Source: Brevibacterium renqingii
Lineage (GTDB): Bacteria > Actinomycetota > Actinomycetes > Actinomycetales > Brevibacteriaceae
Assembly: GCF_017808105.1 (NCBI RefSeq)
Contig: NZ_JADBHF010000008.1
Location: 147,622 to 211,621, forward strand
Direction of reading: 5' to 3'
Length of the DNA: 64,000 nt
Part shown: positions 1-8,178 of the stretch, piece by piece
Layout: each line of letters begins with the position of its first letter
Position numbering within the stretch: position 1 is the first letter of the stretch
Program-made: the position numbers and the translations under genes
Notes under the pieces: model-generated
Told to the model about the DNA's origin: nothing
The model's input: only the letters and a program-made list of their open reading frames with translations
Databases searched by the model: none

Positions 1-1
1 T

Positions 2-419
2 GAATTTCTTCTCTCGAGTCGTCGTCAACGCCTGTGCGATCTGGGTGGCGTCCTGGATTCTGCCCGGCGTGACGATCACAGGGAATCGGATCGTCGAGGA
101 GCAGACCGGGACGATTCCGGCCATGATCATCTCCTATCTCGTCATCGGGCTCATCTTCGGACTGGCCAACGCGTTCATCAAACCGATCCTCAGCTTCGTC
201 TCCGCCCCGATCACCTGCCTGACCCTGGGCCTGTTCTCGATCGTGATCAATGCGATCATGCTGGCGCTGACGAGCTGGCTCAGCGGATTCACCCCATTCG
301 AATTCACCATCGACTCCTTCTTCTTCTCCGCCATCCTCGCCGCGGTCATCGTCTCGATCGTCTCGGCCCTCCTCGGCTGGCTGGTCCCCGAGCGAAGCGC
401 CGAGCACGACCGGAGATGA
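2..419 (+). CDS. Phage-holin-family (4-TMS) membrane protein, first base outside window
   Basis: Small integral membrane protein of the actinobacterial 'phage holin family' (PF04020-like), a chromosomal family of unknown role and not part of a prophage here. The window opens with tgaatttcttc in frame with the rest of the gene. If the base before position 1 is A, the gene starts with ATG at that base and begins MNFFSRVVVNA, the usual family N-terminus, giving about 139 residues. A GTG at 45 is in frame but would remove the first membrane segment. The sequence shows about four hydrophobic segments with a WLLPG-like motif (SWILPG) near the start and a short polar tail. Everything past the start is intact, with a TGA at 417-419. 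The family call is from pattern recognition. Confidence 0.75.
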   Translation, partial: NFFSRVVVNACAIWVASWILPGVTITGNRIVEEQTGTIPAMIISYLVIGLIFGLANAFIKPILSFVSAPITCLTLGLFSIVINAIMLALTSWLSGFTPFEFTIDSFFFSAILAAVIVSIVSALLGWLVPERSAEHDRR

Positions 420-493
420 GCAAAGCTCTCTACGCAATGTAGACTGTGCCCAGAGTGTCAGCATGACCACCAGAAACACCGCCGGAGGAGACC

Positions 494-724
494 ATGTCCA
501 ATACTGCCGCCACGAAGCGAACCCGCAACTCAGCATCCTTTGCCGATGTCATCGTCTTCATCATCTCGTTCGCTCTCTTCCTGTTCGGCCTATACCTGTT
601 CGGGGCGGCGTTCTCCTCACCCGAAGGCACTGAGTTCTGGGTGTTCTGGGGCGGTCTGCTCGCTTCATGCTTCGCGTTCCTCGTCCCGATGGTCTACCAC
701 TGGGTCCGTGACCCTCGCCCCTGA
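494..724 (+). CDS. Small two-TM membrane protein, unknown function
   Basis: Hypothetical protein of 76 residues. The start is well supported: a GGAGGAG Shine-Dalgarno at about 484-490 lies just upstream of ATG at 494. A polar basic N-terminus of about 18 residues is followed by two hydrophobic segments (about residues 19-41 and 48-68), a short PEGTEF turn and a C-terminal WVRDPRP tail. A strong hairpin follows the stop at 747-778. I do not recognise a named family; the architecture is that of a small inner-membrane protein. It lies 70 bp after the holin-family gene on the same strand and may be co-transcribed with it. Confidence 0.7.
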   Translation: MSNTAATKRTRNSASFADVIVFIISFALFLFGLYLFGAAFSSPEGTEFWVFWGGLLASCFAFLVPMVYHWVRDPRP

Positions 725-746
725 TCTGCTGAGTCGATGATCGACA

Positions 747-778
747 GAGGGCCGTTGCGCTGGTGCGCAGCGGCCCTT
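747..778. terminator. Bidirectional hairpin between convergent genes
   Basis: About 15 bp of stem, including one G-U pair, closes a TGGT tetraloop. It runs from the GAGGGCCG arm to the CGGCCCTT arm. It separates the rightward membrane protein gene from the leftward hydrolase, so it can serve both. A T-rich CTTCG follows on the plus strand. Confidence 0.6.
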
Positions 779-880
779 CGTCGTTTCCGGGAACCGTCCG
801 GTCGTTCTCACGCATCATCTGCTCACCCCGCCGGCTGGGCCAGGCATCCCGGCCGACCGACCGCGGAGGCCGGTGTCCGG

Positions 881-1750
881 TCAGTCCCGCCCTGCGGAGA
901 AGCTCATGATCGCCGCGGCGGCTTCGGCCGACCGTTCGTAGTGCACGAGGTGACCGACTCCGGGCAATTCGACGAACTCGACGTCGGACAGCCGGGCGAC
1001 GAATGCACGGGTGGGCCCGATGGGCGCGATCGTGTCACGATCGCCGGCGATGACGAGGGTCGGCATGCTCAGGTCCGCGGCCACCTCGGTGACGGTGTGC
1101 TCGACCGATGTCGCAAACGCCTCTGCCAGGGACTTCCGATCGGAGAACGACGAGAAGTGCTGGGCATGCTGATCGTGGACGTATCGTCGCAGACCGCGAT
1201 CGGCAGTCGTCGCCATCACCTCGCTCATGGCCCGCACGATCAGTCGATTGCCCAGAAGCGCGCGCCCCGGACGTTCGGGCAGCCAGGCACCGAACGAGTA
1301 GTAGATCCGGGTGAGCGCGGTGAGGAAGCGGGCCGAGCCCTCCAGAGCCGGACTGGTGATCGGGTTGATGAGGACGAGCTCGGGAACCGCTTCGGGATGC
1401 GCGGCAGCCAGGTGGCTGACGATGATCGAGCCGAAGGAGTGCCCGACCATGATCGGCACCGTCTGCCGCAGCCGGGTGATCTCAGCGTGGAGTGCGAGGA
1501 GGTAGTCGACGAAGGACTTCAGCCCAGATCCCGATTCCAGCGGTGGAGTCCGGCCGAACCCCGGCAGATCGGGGACGATGACCTCTCGACCACGGATGTC
1601 TCCGGCAATGAGGTCCATCCCGTGATGGTCCCCGCGGAATCCGTGCACCATGAGCAGCGGTCGATGTTCAGGGTCTCCGGGGTGCACCCAGGCGGAAGTC
1701 GTATGCGAGCCCAGACGCAGTTCGATCCGGCGAGACGGTCTCGTCCTCAC
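881..1750 (-). CDS. Alpha/beta-fold hydrolase
   Basis: Soluble alpha/beta hydrolase of 289 residues; the substrate is not predictable. Visible motifs are HGFRG (residues 36-40, oxyanion region), the nucleophile elbow GHSFGS with Ser105, the acid in AGDRD (Asp239) and the catalytic His267 in GVGHLVHYE, so the triad is complete. The open frame extends much further upstream, but that part only shadows the neighbouring stress-protein gene. I therefore chose the GTG at 1748-1750, 13 bp after the upstream stop. It is probably co-transcribed with that gene. Members of this family include lactonases, esterases and C-C hydrolases; any of these would fit. Confidence 0.75.
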   Translation of the reverse strand: MRTRPSRRIELRLGSHTTSAWVHPGDPEHRPLLMVHGFRGDHHGMDLIAGDIRGREVIVPDLPGFGRTPPLESGSGLKSFVDYLLALHAEITRLRQTVPIMVGHSFGSIIVSHLAAAHPEAVPELVLINPITSPALEGSARFLTALTRIYYSFGAWLPERPGRALLGNRLIVRAMSEVMATTADRGLRRYVHDQHAQHFSSFSDRKSLAEAFATSVEHTVTEVAADLSMPTLVIAGDRDTIAPIGPTRAFVARLSDVEFVELPGVGHLVHYERSAEAAAAIMSFSAGRD

Positions 1751-1763
1751 TGTCTCGAAACGC

Positions 1764-2666
1764 TCAGTGTGCGGCCGGCCGACTCGTGCTGACCGCGCGA
1801 CGCGGAACGACGACGACCGGCACCGGCAGGACCCGCAGCAGTCGTCGGGCTCGTGCACCGATGGCGACCTTTCCGCCGCGGCCCAGACGGCTCGAGCCGA
1901 CGAACGCGACATCGCCCGACTGCCAGTCGATGTTCTCCGCGGCCTCTTCGATATCGGCTCCGGCCTGCGATTTGACCACCGCGCGTCCGGAGGCGAGCAT
2001 CTCAGATGCATGTTCGGCCAGGACCGCTCCACCGTACTGTTCGGCGAATTCGGTGAGCTCGGCGACCTCGTCCTCAAAGAGGCCGTCGTTCTCGATCAGC
2101 GACAGCAGACGCAGGTCGACTCCGAGACCGTAGGCCGTCTCGACAGCGGCACCGATGAGGGAGGAAGCGCCGGGCCGGGCGCCGTAGAGTGCGGTGACGC
2201 GTGAGATCGGTCCGATATCCGATCTGCCGTGCGGGGCGAGGAAGACCGGGACCGTCGACGAATGCAGCAGCGCAGAGGCGACCGTGCCGATTCGCAGCTG
2301 CCGCATGAGGGTGGTCGCGCGCGCTCCGATGACGATGCCGAGGGCACCTTCGCTCTCAGCGACCTCCATTAGTCCCTTCGACTCGTTGGAGGCGATGTGG
2401 ATGACTCCCTTCGCACGAACGTCGTCGGGGATGAGCGCCATGGCCTCCTCGAGCCATTCGTCGATCTGCTGCTCCACAATGCCGGCGCCGTCCTTCGGCA
2501 CCGCTCCCCCGGACAGAATCGTCGACGCCTCCGGGCGCACGATGGTCACGACCAGTTCGATGTCGATGGAGCGGGCGACCGAGATGCCCAGTGCGATCGC
2601 GTCACGACCCCGATCGGTGGCGATGTACCCGACGACCAGTCGTCGAGTGCTGGCGGTCTCTGACAT
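1764..2666 (-). CDS. Universal stress protein, tandem Usp domains
   Basis: Protein of 300 residues made of two Usp domains, each with a Rossmann-like alpha/beta fold. Each half ends in a glycine-rich stretch resembling the nucleotide-binding motif G-x2-G-x9-G(S/T): GARATTLMRQLRIG in the first and GSSRLGRGGKVAIG in the second, each followed by a hydrophobic strand (VPVFLAPH and VPVVVVPRR). The start is the ATG at 2664-2666, six bases after an AGGGGAG ribosome site; an upstream TTG in frame is less likely. The cellular role is stress tolerance, probably by nucleotide-dependent signalling, and is inferred from the family. The hydrolase gene follows 13 bp downstream. Confidence 0.88.
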   Translation of the reverse strand: MSETASTRRLVVGYIATDRGRDAIALGISVARSIDIELVVTIVRPEASTILSGGAVPKDGAGIVEQQIDEWLEEAMALIPDDVRAKGVIHIASNESKGLMEVAESEGALGIVIGARATTLMRQLRIGTVASALLHSSTVPVFLAPHGRSDIGPISRVTALYGARPGASSLIGAAVETAYGLGVDLRLLSLIENDGLFEDEVAELTEFAEQYGGAVLAEHASEMLASGRAVVKSQAGADIEEAAENIDWQSGDVAFVGSSRLGRGGKVAIGARARRLLRVLPVPVVVVPRRAVSTSRPAAH

Positions 2667-3489
2667 TCTCAACTCCCCTGTAGATGCACGTCCGCATCGA
2701 TTCTACGTTGCTGGTTGAGCATTCTCATCGTGGCGCACGCCACGAGCCCTGAATGGAGGCTGTGTTCACGGCGCGATCACCAGTCGGGCTTGCCTCACTG
2801 CACTGTGAAATCCATTCGGGAATATAATGAACAAAACTTCCGCACACGATATCTTCTGTGCTAAATTCGACAGTGCAATTACGGATTCGCAGAAATAAAC
2901 CTGATTGCACATCGACCACAGTGAGCGCCGACGCCGTTCACGCGAGATCCACGACCATGAGAGGAGCGCAGCTTCGATGAATATTCATTTCACAGGGCCC
3001 GACCTTCGAACGCCTTGCCACGAACCAGCTGCCTGCCCCATTGGCGGACAAGGACTCGCCGGCTGACGAACAGCTGTTATCCGCGTCTTTCTCCACCGGT
3101 TGGACCGTGGTTGCCGCAGAGCTCATTGCAAGCGGCGACCTGAACTCAGGCAAGCCTTTCGCCCGGCCCGTTCGCTCGGGATCCGACGGAATTCCGTCCG
3201 GACTTCGCAACGACCACAGCACTGCTGCTGAGGAGACTCTCTGACGGAGAGTCTGATTGGTCGGTGGAGTTCCTGACCCACCGTCTCCGTTCAGACTTCC
3301 GAAGAATGCTGATCTGTGAATTCGGCATGACCTCGCCCCGAGCACATATCCGGATTCATCGTATTCATACTGAAATGCCACACCTTCTCAGGTGTTTCTT
3401 TTCAGAATTCTTTCGTCCATGACCTTTTCGGCGATATCCCCTGCCCATTTTCCGGATATCTCCTGCTTTGAAGAATCAGAGGATTCATT
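2667..3489. other. 823-bp region with uneven base composition and no confident gene
   Basis: No family match is visible on either strand. Roughly 2800-2900 and 3310-3490 are clearly AT-richer than the rest of the window, while 2917-3245 has normal high-GC codon character. On the plus strand a GTG-initiated peptide ends at 2980, where its TGA overlaps an ATG (2977) opening a 29-residue frame that ends at 3066. A third open frame (reading ADKDSPADEQLL, from about 3041, stop at 3242-3244) has gene-like codon use but no ATG. It could be a decayed gene, a regulatory leader or noncoding sequence. The stress-protein promoter must lie at its left end. Confidence 0.4.
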
Positions 3490-3717
3490 GTGTCGACCAC
3501 ATTTCCATTCACCTTTCCCCGACGCTGGGCTCTGAGCACCGGAATGAAGCTCATTCGGTGGGCACGTCGCCCGGCCACCAGCGCCGAGTCGCGCCGTCAG
3601 AAGACGGCACGGAGGCAAGAGGCCCGCCTGCGCGCATTCCGACGCGACCAGCTCATCAGTGAGCAGCGCGACCGGGACCTCGTGCGCTACCTCAGCCAGG
3701 TCAGGCCGTTCATCTGA
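3490..3717 (+). CDS. Small basic protein, unknown function
   Basis: Hypothetical protein of 75 residues, GTG start at 3490. An AGAGGA ribosome site lies seven bases upstream, which supports translation. The N-terminus has aromatic and hydrophobic residues (FPFTFPRRWAL); the middle is dense in Arg and Lys (RRQKTARRQEARLRAFRRDQ) and probably alpha-helical. This would suit binding to nucleic acid or an acidic surface, but no known domain is visible. The stop codon lies inside a perfect 14-bp hairpin (3691-3727), so the last codons form half of the terminator. A ribosome site at one end and a hairpin at the other argue for a real monocistronic gene. Upstream sequence is AT-rich and could hold its promoter. 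Confidence 0.5.
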   Translation: MSTTFPFTFPRRWALSTGMKLIRWARRPATSAESRRQKTARRQEARLRAFRRDQLISEQRDRDLVRYLSQVRPFI

Positions 3718-3727
3718 CCTGGCTGAG
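3691..3727 (+). terminator. 14-bp perfect hairpin overlapping the end of the small basic gene
   Basis: The arms CTCAGCCAGGTCAG (3691-3704) and CTGACCTGGCTGAG (3714-3727) are exact complements around a 9-nt loop. The TGA stop at 3715-3717 lies in the second arm. There is no U-run after the stem, so Rho-independent efficiency is uncertain; mRNA 3'-end protection is an alternative role. Confidence 0.5.
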
Positions 3728-3749
3728 GCCAAGTCGTCCATCTGGCCAC

Positions 3750-3821
3750 CGGTGGTCGAGCCGCGCACCCGACCACCGGGGGCGGGTGCGCACCTGGCAA
3801 GCGGTGGTCGAGCCGTGCACC
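3750..3821. repeat. REP-like intergenic repeat, two 20-bp copies
   Basis: CGGTGGTCGAGCCGCGCACC (3750-3769) recurs at 3802-3821 with one difference, at a 52-bp pitch. The first copy also pairs with GACCACCG just downstream to form a hairpin. This resembles the GTGGTCGAGC-type intergenic palindromes common in actinobacteria. The copy number in the genome is unknown. Confidence 0.4.
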
Positions 3822-3938
3822 TGACCTCCTGCGGCGCGCGTCAGCGGGGCCCCCACCATCGATAAGAAACTGTGTCGAGCGTCACCGTCTGCCGATTTGG
3901 TCTGACACCCACATCTGGGTAATATTGTTCAGGCAAGC

Positions 3939-4011
3939 GGGGGTATGGCGCAGTTGGTAGCGCGTCTCCATGGCATGGAGAAGGTCAGGGGTTCGAATCC
4001 CCTTACCTCCA
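3939..4011 (+). tRNA. tRNA-Ala (GGC anticodon)
   Basis: A complete 73-nt cloverleaf: acceptor GGGGGTA pairs with TACCTCC (one G-T pair); D arm GCGC-AGTTGGTA-GCGC; anticodon stem TCTCC/GGAGA around loop ATGGCAT, anticodon GGC; T arm AGGGG-TTCGAAT-CCCCT; discriminator A at 4011. The CCA end is not encoded (CCG follows). Confidence 0.95.
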
Positions 4012-4016
4012 CCGCA

Positions 4017-4053
4017 GAAGCGCCGGGATTCGATCATCGGGTCCCGGCGCTTC
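4017..4053. terminator. Hairpin after tRNA-Ala, before the permease gene end
   Basis: A 12-bp perfect stem, GAAGCGCCGGGA (4017-4028) with TCCCGGCGCTTC (4042-4053), and a 13-nt loop. It lies 5 bp after the tRNA and 35 bp from the leftward permease stop, so it can terminate both. Confidence 0.6.
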
Positions 4054-4088
4054 GTCGTATCTGCCTCGGCCGAGGCGGTCAAGGACGC

Positions 4089-5540
4089 TCAGTGTTCGTC
4101 GAGCCCGAACTCCACCGCACTTCGCCGGATCGCCTCTTCTTCCGCCAACTTCGCAGGCTGGCTGCGCGTGAGGAAGAAGTAGGTCAGCCCGGACACCAGC
4201 AGTCCGACCGCGAACGACATGTCTGCGCCATCGATCATCGACGCAACCGGTCCCGTGTAGAAAGAGAGCGAGAAGAACGGGATCATCGCGACGAATCCGA
4301 CCGCGTAAGCCGTCAAGCCTTTCCAAGCCCATCGCCCATAGACACCGTTGCCGTCGACGATATCGTCAAGAGCATATCGACCACGCCGAACGAGGTAGAA
4401 GTCGACGAGGTTGACAGCTGTCCAGGGAATGAGGAAATACAGCATCAGCCCGACGAAGCTGTTGAAGCTGTCGAGGTAGTCGTCCGGAATGGCCAAGGCA
4501 ATCACGAGCGAGACTGTGCCGACGATGACCAAGGCCACCACTCGCAGACGCACGGTCGGCTTCATCGGTCTGAAGCCATCGATCGCGCTGGCTCCTGTGA
4601 GCATCGCACCGTAGGCGTTGACGCCCATGATCGAGACCAATGCGATCGACGAGACGAGCACTGCGACCGTCCCGAACCCAGGGAATACCATGTCGCCGAC
4701 ACTGCGGAGGGTGGAGATCGGATCGGCATCCGGAATATAGCTGGCCAGCAGCGCCCCCAGGGACATCAGCCACACTGCAGACAACCCGGCGCCTGCGTAG
4801 ACGGAGCCGATGAGCTTCGGCGCCGACGAATTGCGCGGCAGATAGCGGGTGTAGTCGGAGACGTAGACGGAGTAGCTGATGTTGTATCCGGCGGCGAGTG
4901 AGAACTGGACGAGGAATCCGGAGACCGTCCAGCCTGCGGTCCTGACCGGCGCGGCGGCGGCGATGTCCGCGCTCGGGAAGTGGATGACCGCGAAGACGGT
5001 GATCACGAGGAACACTGCGATCAGGATATAGGTCATCCACCTTTGGATAAGGTGGAGAAGGTCATGGCCGACCACGGCGATGACGATCGACACAGCGATG
5101 ATGATCGGGTACCAGAACCATGTCGCCTCTGGGAAGATTCCGATGCCCTGAGCGACGAGGATGGTGTCGAAGACGAGGAATCCGACGTAGACGAAGACTG
5201 TTGCGATGAAGGGCAGCAGAACCCCACGGCTGCCGAACTGCGCCCGGGATTGGATCATCTGCGCCAACCCCATCGTCGGTCCCTGGTTGGCGTGGAATGC
5301 CATGAAGAAGGTTCCGAAGCCCACCCCGAGGACGACCGCGAGAATGGAGAATCCCAGACTCAGCCCCATCGTCGGGCCGGTGAAGCCCACGACGAGAGTT
5401 GTCAGGACGAAGTTTCCGGCGAACCAGAATGGGCCCTGGTGCCAGACCTTTCCGTGGCGTTCGGACTCGGGGACGACATCGATCGATCTGGATTCGATGA
5501 CCGAGTCGGTTCTCTCTGAGTGCAACTGTGATGACATCAT
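4089..5540 (-). CDS. NCS1-family nucleobase/cytosine-type permease
   Basis: Integral membrane transporter of 483 residues with about 12 hydrophobic segments, of the nucleobase-cation-symport-1 family (purines, cytosine, allantoin, hydantoins and similar). The family look is in the N-terminal half, with a cytoplasmic tail ending near WHQGPFWFAGNF, a glycine-rich early helix (GFTGPTMGLSLG) and the NQGPTMGLAQM segment typical of NCS1. An AGGAGA ribosome site precedes two adjacent ATG codons; the second (5535-5537) has better spacing and may be the true start. The gene follows the nitrilase-family hydrolase by 22 bp on the same strand, so the pair probably imports and deamidates or hydrolyses one nitrogen compound. 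The exact substrate is not readable from sequence. Confidence 0.85.
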   Translation of the reverse strand: MMSSQLHSERTDSVIESRSIDVVPESERHGKVWHQGPFWFAGNFVLTTLVVGFTGPTMGLSLGFSILAVVLGVGFGTFFMAFHANQGPTMGLAQMIQSRAQFGSRGVLLPFIATVFVYVGFLVFDTILVAQGIGIFPEATWFWYPIIIAVSIVIAVVGHDLLHLIQRWMTYILIAVFLVITVFAVIHFPSADIAAAAPVRTAGWTVSGFLVQFSLAAGYNISYSVYVSDYTRYLPRNSSAPKLIGSVYAGAGLSAVWLMSLGALLASYIPDADPISTLRSVGDMVFPGFGTVAVLVSSIALVSIMGVNAYGAMLTGASAIDGFRPMKPTVRLRVVALVIVGTVSLVIALAIPDDYLDSFNSFVGLMLYFLIPWTAVNLVDFYLVRRGRYALDDIVDGNGVYGRWAWKGLTAYAVGFVAMIPFFSLSFYTGPVASMIDGADMSFAVGLLVSGLTYFFLTRSQPAKLAEEEAIRRSAVEFGLDEH

Positions 5541-5562
5541 TGTCTCCTGAGGTCGGCGCTCT

Positions 5563-6438
5563 TCAGCGCTGTGGGTCTTCGCTCATTGCAGATTCGGACG
5601 TGCCGTGCGCATCGCTCCGCATCGCAGAGTAGAGATCGGTCCGGCGATCGGCGAAGACATCGCTGTATGCGGACAGCTTCTTGTTTCTGCTCTCGCTCAG
5701 ATCGACGTCCGCGGTGATGGTCTCTGTCCGGCTCTGGTCGAGATCGGCCATATCGAGCGGCCATCCGTTCGCATCGACGATCACTGATGCCGATGTCCAG
5801 TCGATGCCGCGTTCGACACCCGTGCGGTCGCACGCGGCGATGGAGACACGGTTCATCGCCGCCTGCGCCTGGGTGCGCACGACTTCGCCGGGCCTCTCCC
5901 CCGCCGGCCGCGGCATCCTCGGCCAATTGACAGGGGCGCAGATCAGGTCTGCCCCACGCAGCGCTGGGTTACGGATCCATTCGGGGAACTCGAGATCGTA
6001 GCAGATGACGACGGAGATTCGACCATGCTCTGTCTCGATGACCGGCGGGGCGGCCTCACCGGCAGTGAAGACCGTCCGTTCGGCGTCCCAGAGATGGGCT
6101 TTGCGGTAGATGACGGGGGCCCGTCCCGGAACGAGAACAGCTGCGCTGTTGTAGGGCGCCCCATGCTCGTTGGCTTCGCAGAAGCCGGCAACGACGATCG
6201 CACCCCTCTCATCAGCGGCCTGCCTCCAGCTCGATACCGCGAGTCCGTCAGCGGTTTCAGCAGCAGCGTCGGCTTCGACCGAGTCCGCGAACGCGTATCC
6301 CGAGCTGGCCAATTCTGGAAAGACGACGACTCGAGCACCGCCGTCGACCGCCCGGTGGAAGAGCGCAAGGCTCTCGGCCACGTTCGAACGGACATCGCCG
6401 AAGACTGGGGCGTACTGGCAACACGCGATTTTCGTCAT
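5563..6438 (-). CDS. Nitrilase-superfamily carbon-nitrogen hydrolase
   Basis: Soluble amidohydrolase of 291 residues, the standard length for the family. The Glu-Lys-Cys triad is complete: Glu42 in FPELASSGY, Lys113 in YRKAHLWD and Cys146 in VICYDLEFPE. Such enzymes hydrolyse amides or N-carbamoyl compounds, seldom true nitriles. Its substrate is probably what the downstream NCS1 permease brings in. An AsnC/Lrp regulator is transcribed divergently 171 bp away and is the likely controller. The last 20 or so residues (DAHGTSESAMSEDPQR) form a polar tail not needed for the fold. Omega-amidase and N-carbamoyl amidohydrolase are the main alternatives. Confidence 0.88.
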   Translation of the reverse strand: MTKIACCQYAPVFGDVRSNVAESLALFHRAVDGGARVVVFPELASSGYAFADSVEADAAAETADGLAVSSWRQAADERGAIVVAGFCEANEHGAPYNSAAVLVPGRAPVIYRKAHLWDAERTVFTAGEAAPPVIETEHGRISVVICYDLEFPEWIRNPALRGADLICAPVNWPRMPRPAGERPGEVVRTQAQAAMNRVSIAACDRTGVERGIDWTSASVIVDANGWPLDMADLDQSRTETITADVDLSESRNKKLSAYSDVFADRRTDLYSAMRSDAHGTSESAMSEDPQR

Positions 6439-6609
6439 GCCAGCGAGAATAGTGTCTCAGTGCACATCGCCATAGCCATTCGCGAGGCCTATTTGGCTGT
6501 GAGTGCACGTTTGTCAGGCAACTCGACCAATCAGTTCATTTCACAGCTCCCTGCACGGTCCATTCATGCGAAACTGTATCGACTGTGCTTTTCGATCTTG
6601 GGAGGTAGC

Positions 6610-7530
6610 ATGCCGGGACACGTTTCCGAACAGTCACAGAGAAGGGTGTTGCAAGCGCTTCGAGACGATGGCCGAGCCAGCTTCGCTCACATCGCCAAGG
6701 CTGTGAGACTGCCGCGTCACCAGGTCGCCTCCATTGTGCAGACTGCTGTCGCTCGCGATGAACTTCGTCTGACTGTGTCGATCAGTCCGGCTCTCTTGGG
6801 CCTCGAACGGTTCGCTTACCTGCAGATCGCCGTCTTGGGCCCCGTGCATCCTGCACGGGACGCACTCGTGTCGATGCAGGAGACCACCTTCGTCGCCGAT
6901 GTCGCCGGCCGCTATTCCATTGACGCCGAAGTGAGAGTCGGCCCTGACCCTCATCTGCGGCGCACCCTCGACACCATTCTCCAGCTTCCGGGTGTCAGCG
7001 ACGTCCGCACCACACTCTATGAGTCAATCGAGGTCAATCGCTTCTCGCCGTTCCACACGGCTGCGACTCCACTGACGATCGATGAGGCCGACCGTGCGAT
7101 CATCAGGCACCTCCACACTGATGCGCGAGCCTCCTATCGACAACTGGGGGAAGCCTCTGGCCTGTCCCCCAGCGGGGCGCGTCTGCGATTCGACAGGCTG
7201 CTCAGGGGCGGGGCGATCAAGGTCGTCGGCATTCCGGTTCGCACCGGACAGCCCGAGACGCCGACGCTGGGCGTCGGGCTTCGAGCAAGCGTGCCTGTAG
7301 GCGAGCTCGTGCCACGGCTCACAGCTCTCCAGCCCGAGTTCTTGGCGGTCGCCATCGGTTCCTTTGACTTCATCGCAACGATTTCGGCCGAATCGGCCCA
7401 CGAACTCGTCGAGACGATGGATCGCCTTCGTGGCATCGAGGGCGTTGCTGAGGTGGACTGCTGGGCGAATCTGAAGATCGCCAAAGAACAGTACGGGGAG
7501 AGCGACAGCCTCCCCATCACCGCCGGCTGA
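6610..7530 (+). CDS. Tandem-domain AsnC/Lrp-family regulator
   Basis: Transcription factor of 306 residues, about twice the length of a normal Lrp/AsnC protein (150). It holds two winged helix-turn-helix units, near residues 5-50 (ALRDDGRASFAHIAKAV) and 160-205 (RHLHTDARASYRQLGEASG). Each is followed by a RAM-like ligand/dimer domain; the second ends in GIEGVAEVDCWANLKIAKEQYG. The start is the ATG at 6610, just after a GGGAGG ribosome site; the upstream open frame is a shadow of the hydrolase gene. Divergent placement suggests that it regulates the hydrolase-permease pair, probably responding to an amino acid or nitrogen metabolite. Confidence 0.85.
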   Translation: MPGHVSEQSQRRVLQALRDDGRASFAHIAKAVRLPRHQVASIVQTAVARDELRLTVSISPALLGLERFAYLQIAVLGPVHPARDALVSMQETTFVADVAGRYSIDAEVRVGPDPHLRRTLDTILQLPGVSDVRTTLYESIEVNRFSPFHTAATPLTIDEADRAIIRHLHTDARASYRQLGEASGLSPSGARLRFDRLLRGGAIKVVGIPVRTGQPETPTLGVGLRASVPVGELVPRLTALQPEFLAVAIGSFDFIATISAESAHELVETMDRLRGIEGVAEVDCWANLKIAKEQYGESDSLPITAG

Positions 7531-7554
7531 GGAGGCCCGCCGCGTCCGGGCAGC

Positions 7555-8136
7555 TCAGTTCGCTGCTCCGTCGGTTCTCCTCCTCCGCATCTGCTCGAGG
7601 TCGAGCAGATGCCGCTTCTTCTCCTCACCCCACGCATACCCGGTGAGAGACCCATCGGCACCGATCACCCGATGGCACGGGACGACGATGCTGATGGGGT
7701 TCTTCCCGTTCGCCGCTCCCACAGCTCGGGCGGCGCCTGGTCTTCCCAGCGCTGCCGCCAGTTCGCCGTAGCCGGCGGTCCGACCATAGGGAATCCCGGT
7801 GAGAGCCTTCCAGACCGAACGTTGGAACTCGGTGCCCACCGCCGCGAGCGGCAGATCGAACTCGGTGCGGTCGCCCGCAAAGTACTCCCGCAGCTGTGCC
7901 TCGGTTTCGGTGAAGATCGCCAGCCCATCGGCAGGCGTCGGTACGACCCCATAGCCTGCGTGCACGCGTCGCGTGATCTCATCGGAGGTATCGAGATAGA
8001 GCCCGGTGAGGTGTTCACCATCGGATGTCAGCAGCACGGGACCGACCGCCGTGCCGAGCACCGTCGAATGGACCGGCGCCGAAGAATTCGGCAATCGGAG
8101 CGCGGAGGTGGTCGATGAATCGTTGATTGTGGTCAT
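7555..8136 (-). CDS. ogt: Methylated-DNA--[protein]-cysteine S-methyltransferase
   Basis: Suicide repair protein that removes O6-methylguanine lesions by transfer to its own cysteine. It has 193 residues. The active site is Cys154 in PCHRVIG, preceded by the DNA-binding helix region ([20 protein letters not shown]) and the conserved [11 protein letters not shown] strand. The N-terminal half (residues 1-100) is the variable domain, with [22 protein letters not shown]. It lies 42 bp after the Ada-AlkA fusion gene on the same strand and very likely shares its transcript, supplying the O6 activity that the fusion lacks. Confidence 0.93.
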   Translation of the reverse strand: MTTINDSSTTSALRLPNSSAPVHSTVLGTAVGPVLLTSDGEHLTGLYLDTSDEITRRVHAGYGVVPTPADGLAIFTETEAQLREYFAGDRTEFDLPLAAVGTEFQRSVWKALTGIPYGRTAGYGELAAALGRPGAARAVGAANGKNPISIVVPCHRVIGADGSLTGYAWGEEKKRHLLDLEQMRRRRTDGAAN

Positions 8137-8178
8137 ATCAGCCGTCCTTGATCATATGGTCTGTGCGTTGAGGTTCGC

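Noticed and set aside
2..419. Prophage remnant suggested by the holin-family protein at the left edge
   Set aside because: No other phage gene is present, and this four-helix family is widespread on actinobacterial chromosomes outside prophages.
737..1792. Long rightward open frame (351 codons)
   Set aside because: It lies opposite the hydrolase gene, whose triad and length are intact. The frame is rich in Arg, Gly and His as expected for an antisense shadow in GC-rich DNA.
2827..2898. 23-residue plus-strand frame MNKTSAHDIF...
   Set aside because: It lies in AT-rich sequence with only a weak GGGAA upstream and no conservation evidence. Treating it as a peptide toxin or leader would be a guess.
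2938..3381. Leftward 147-codon frame in the uneven block
   Set aside because: No ribosome site, no domain, and it overlaps plus-strand frames of equal quality. Coding status cannot be settled, so it is described only as part of the region.
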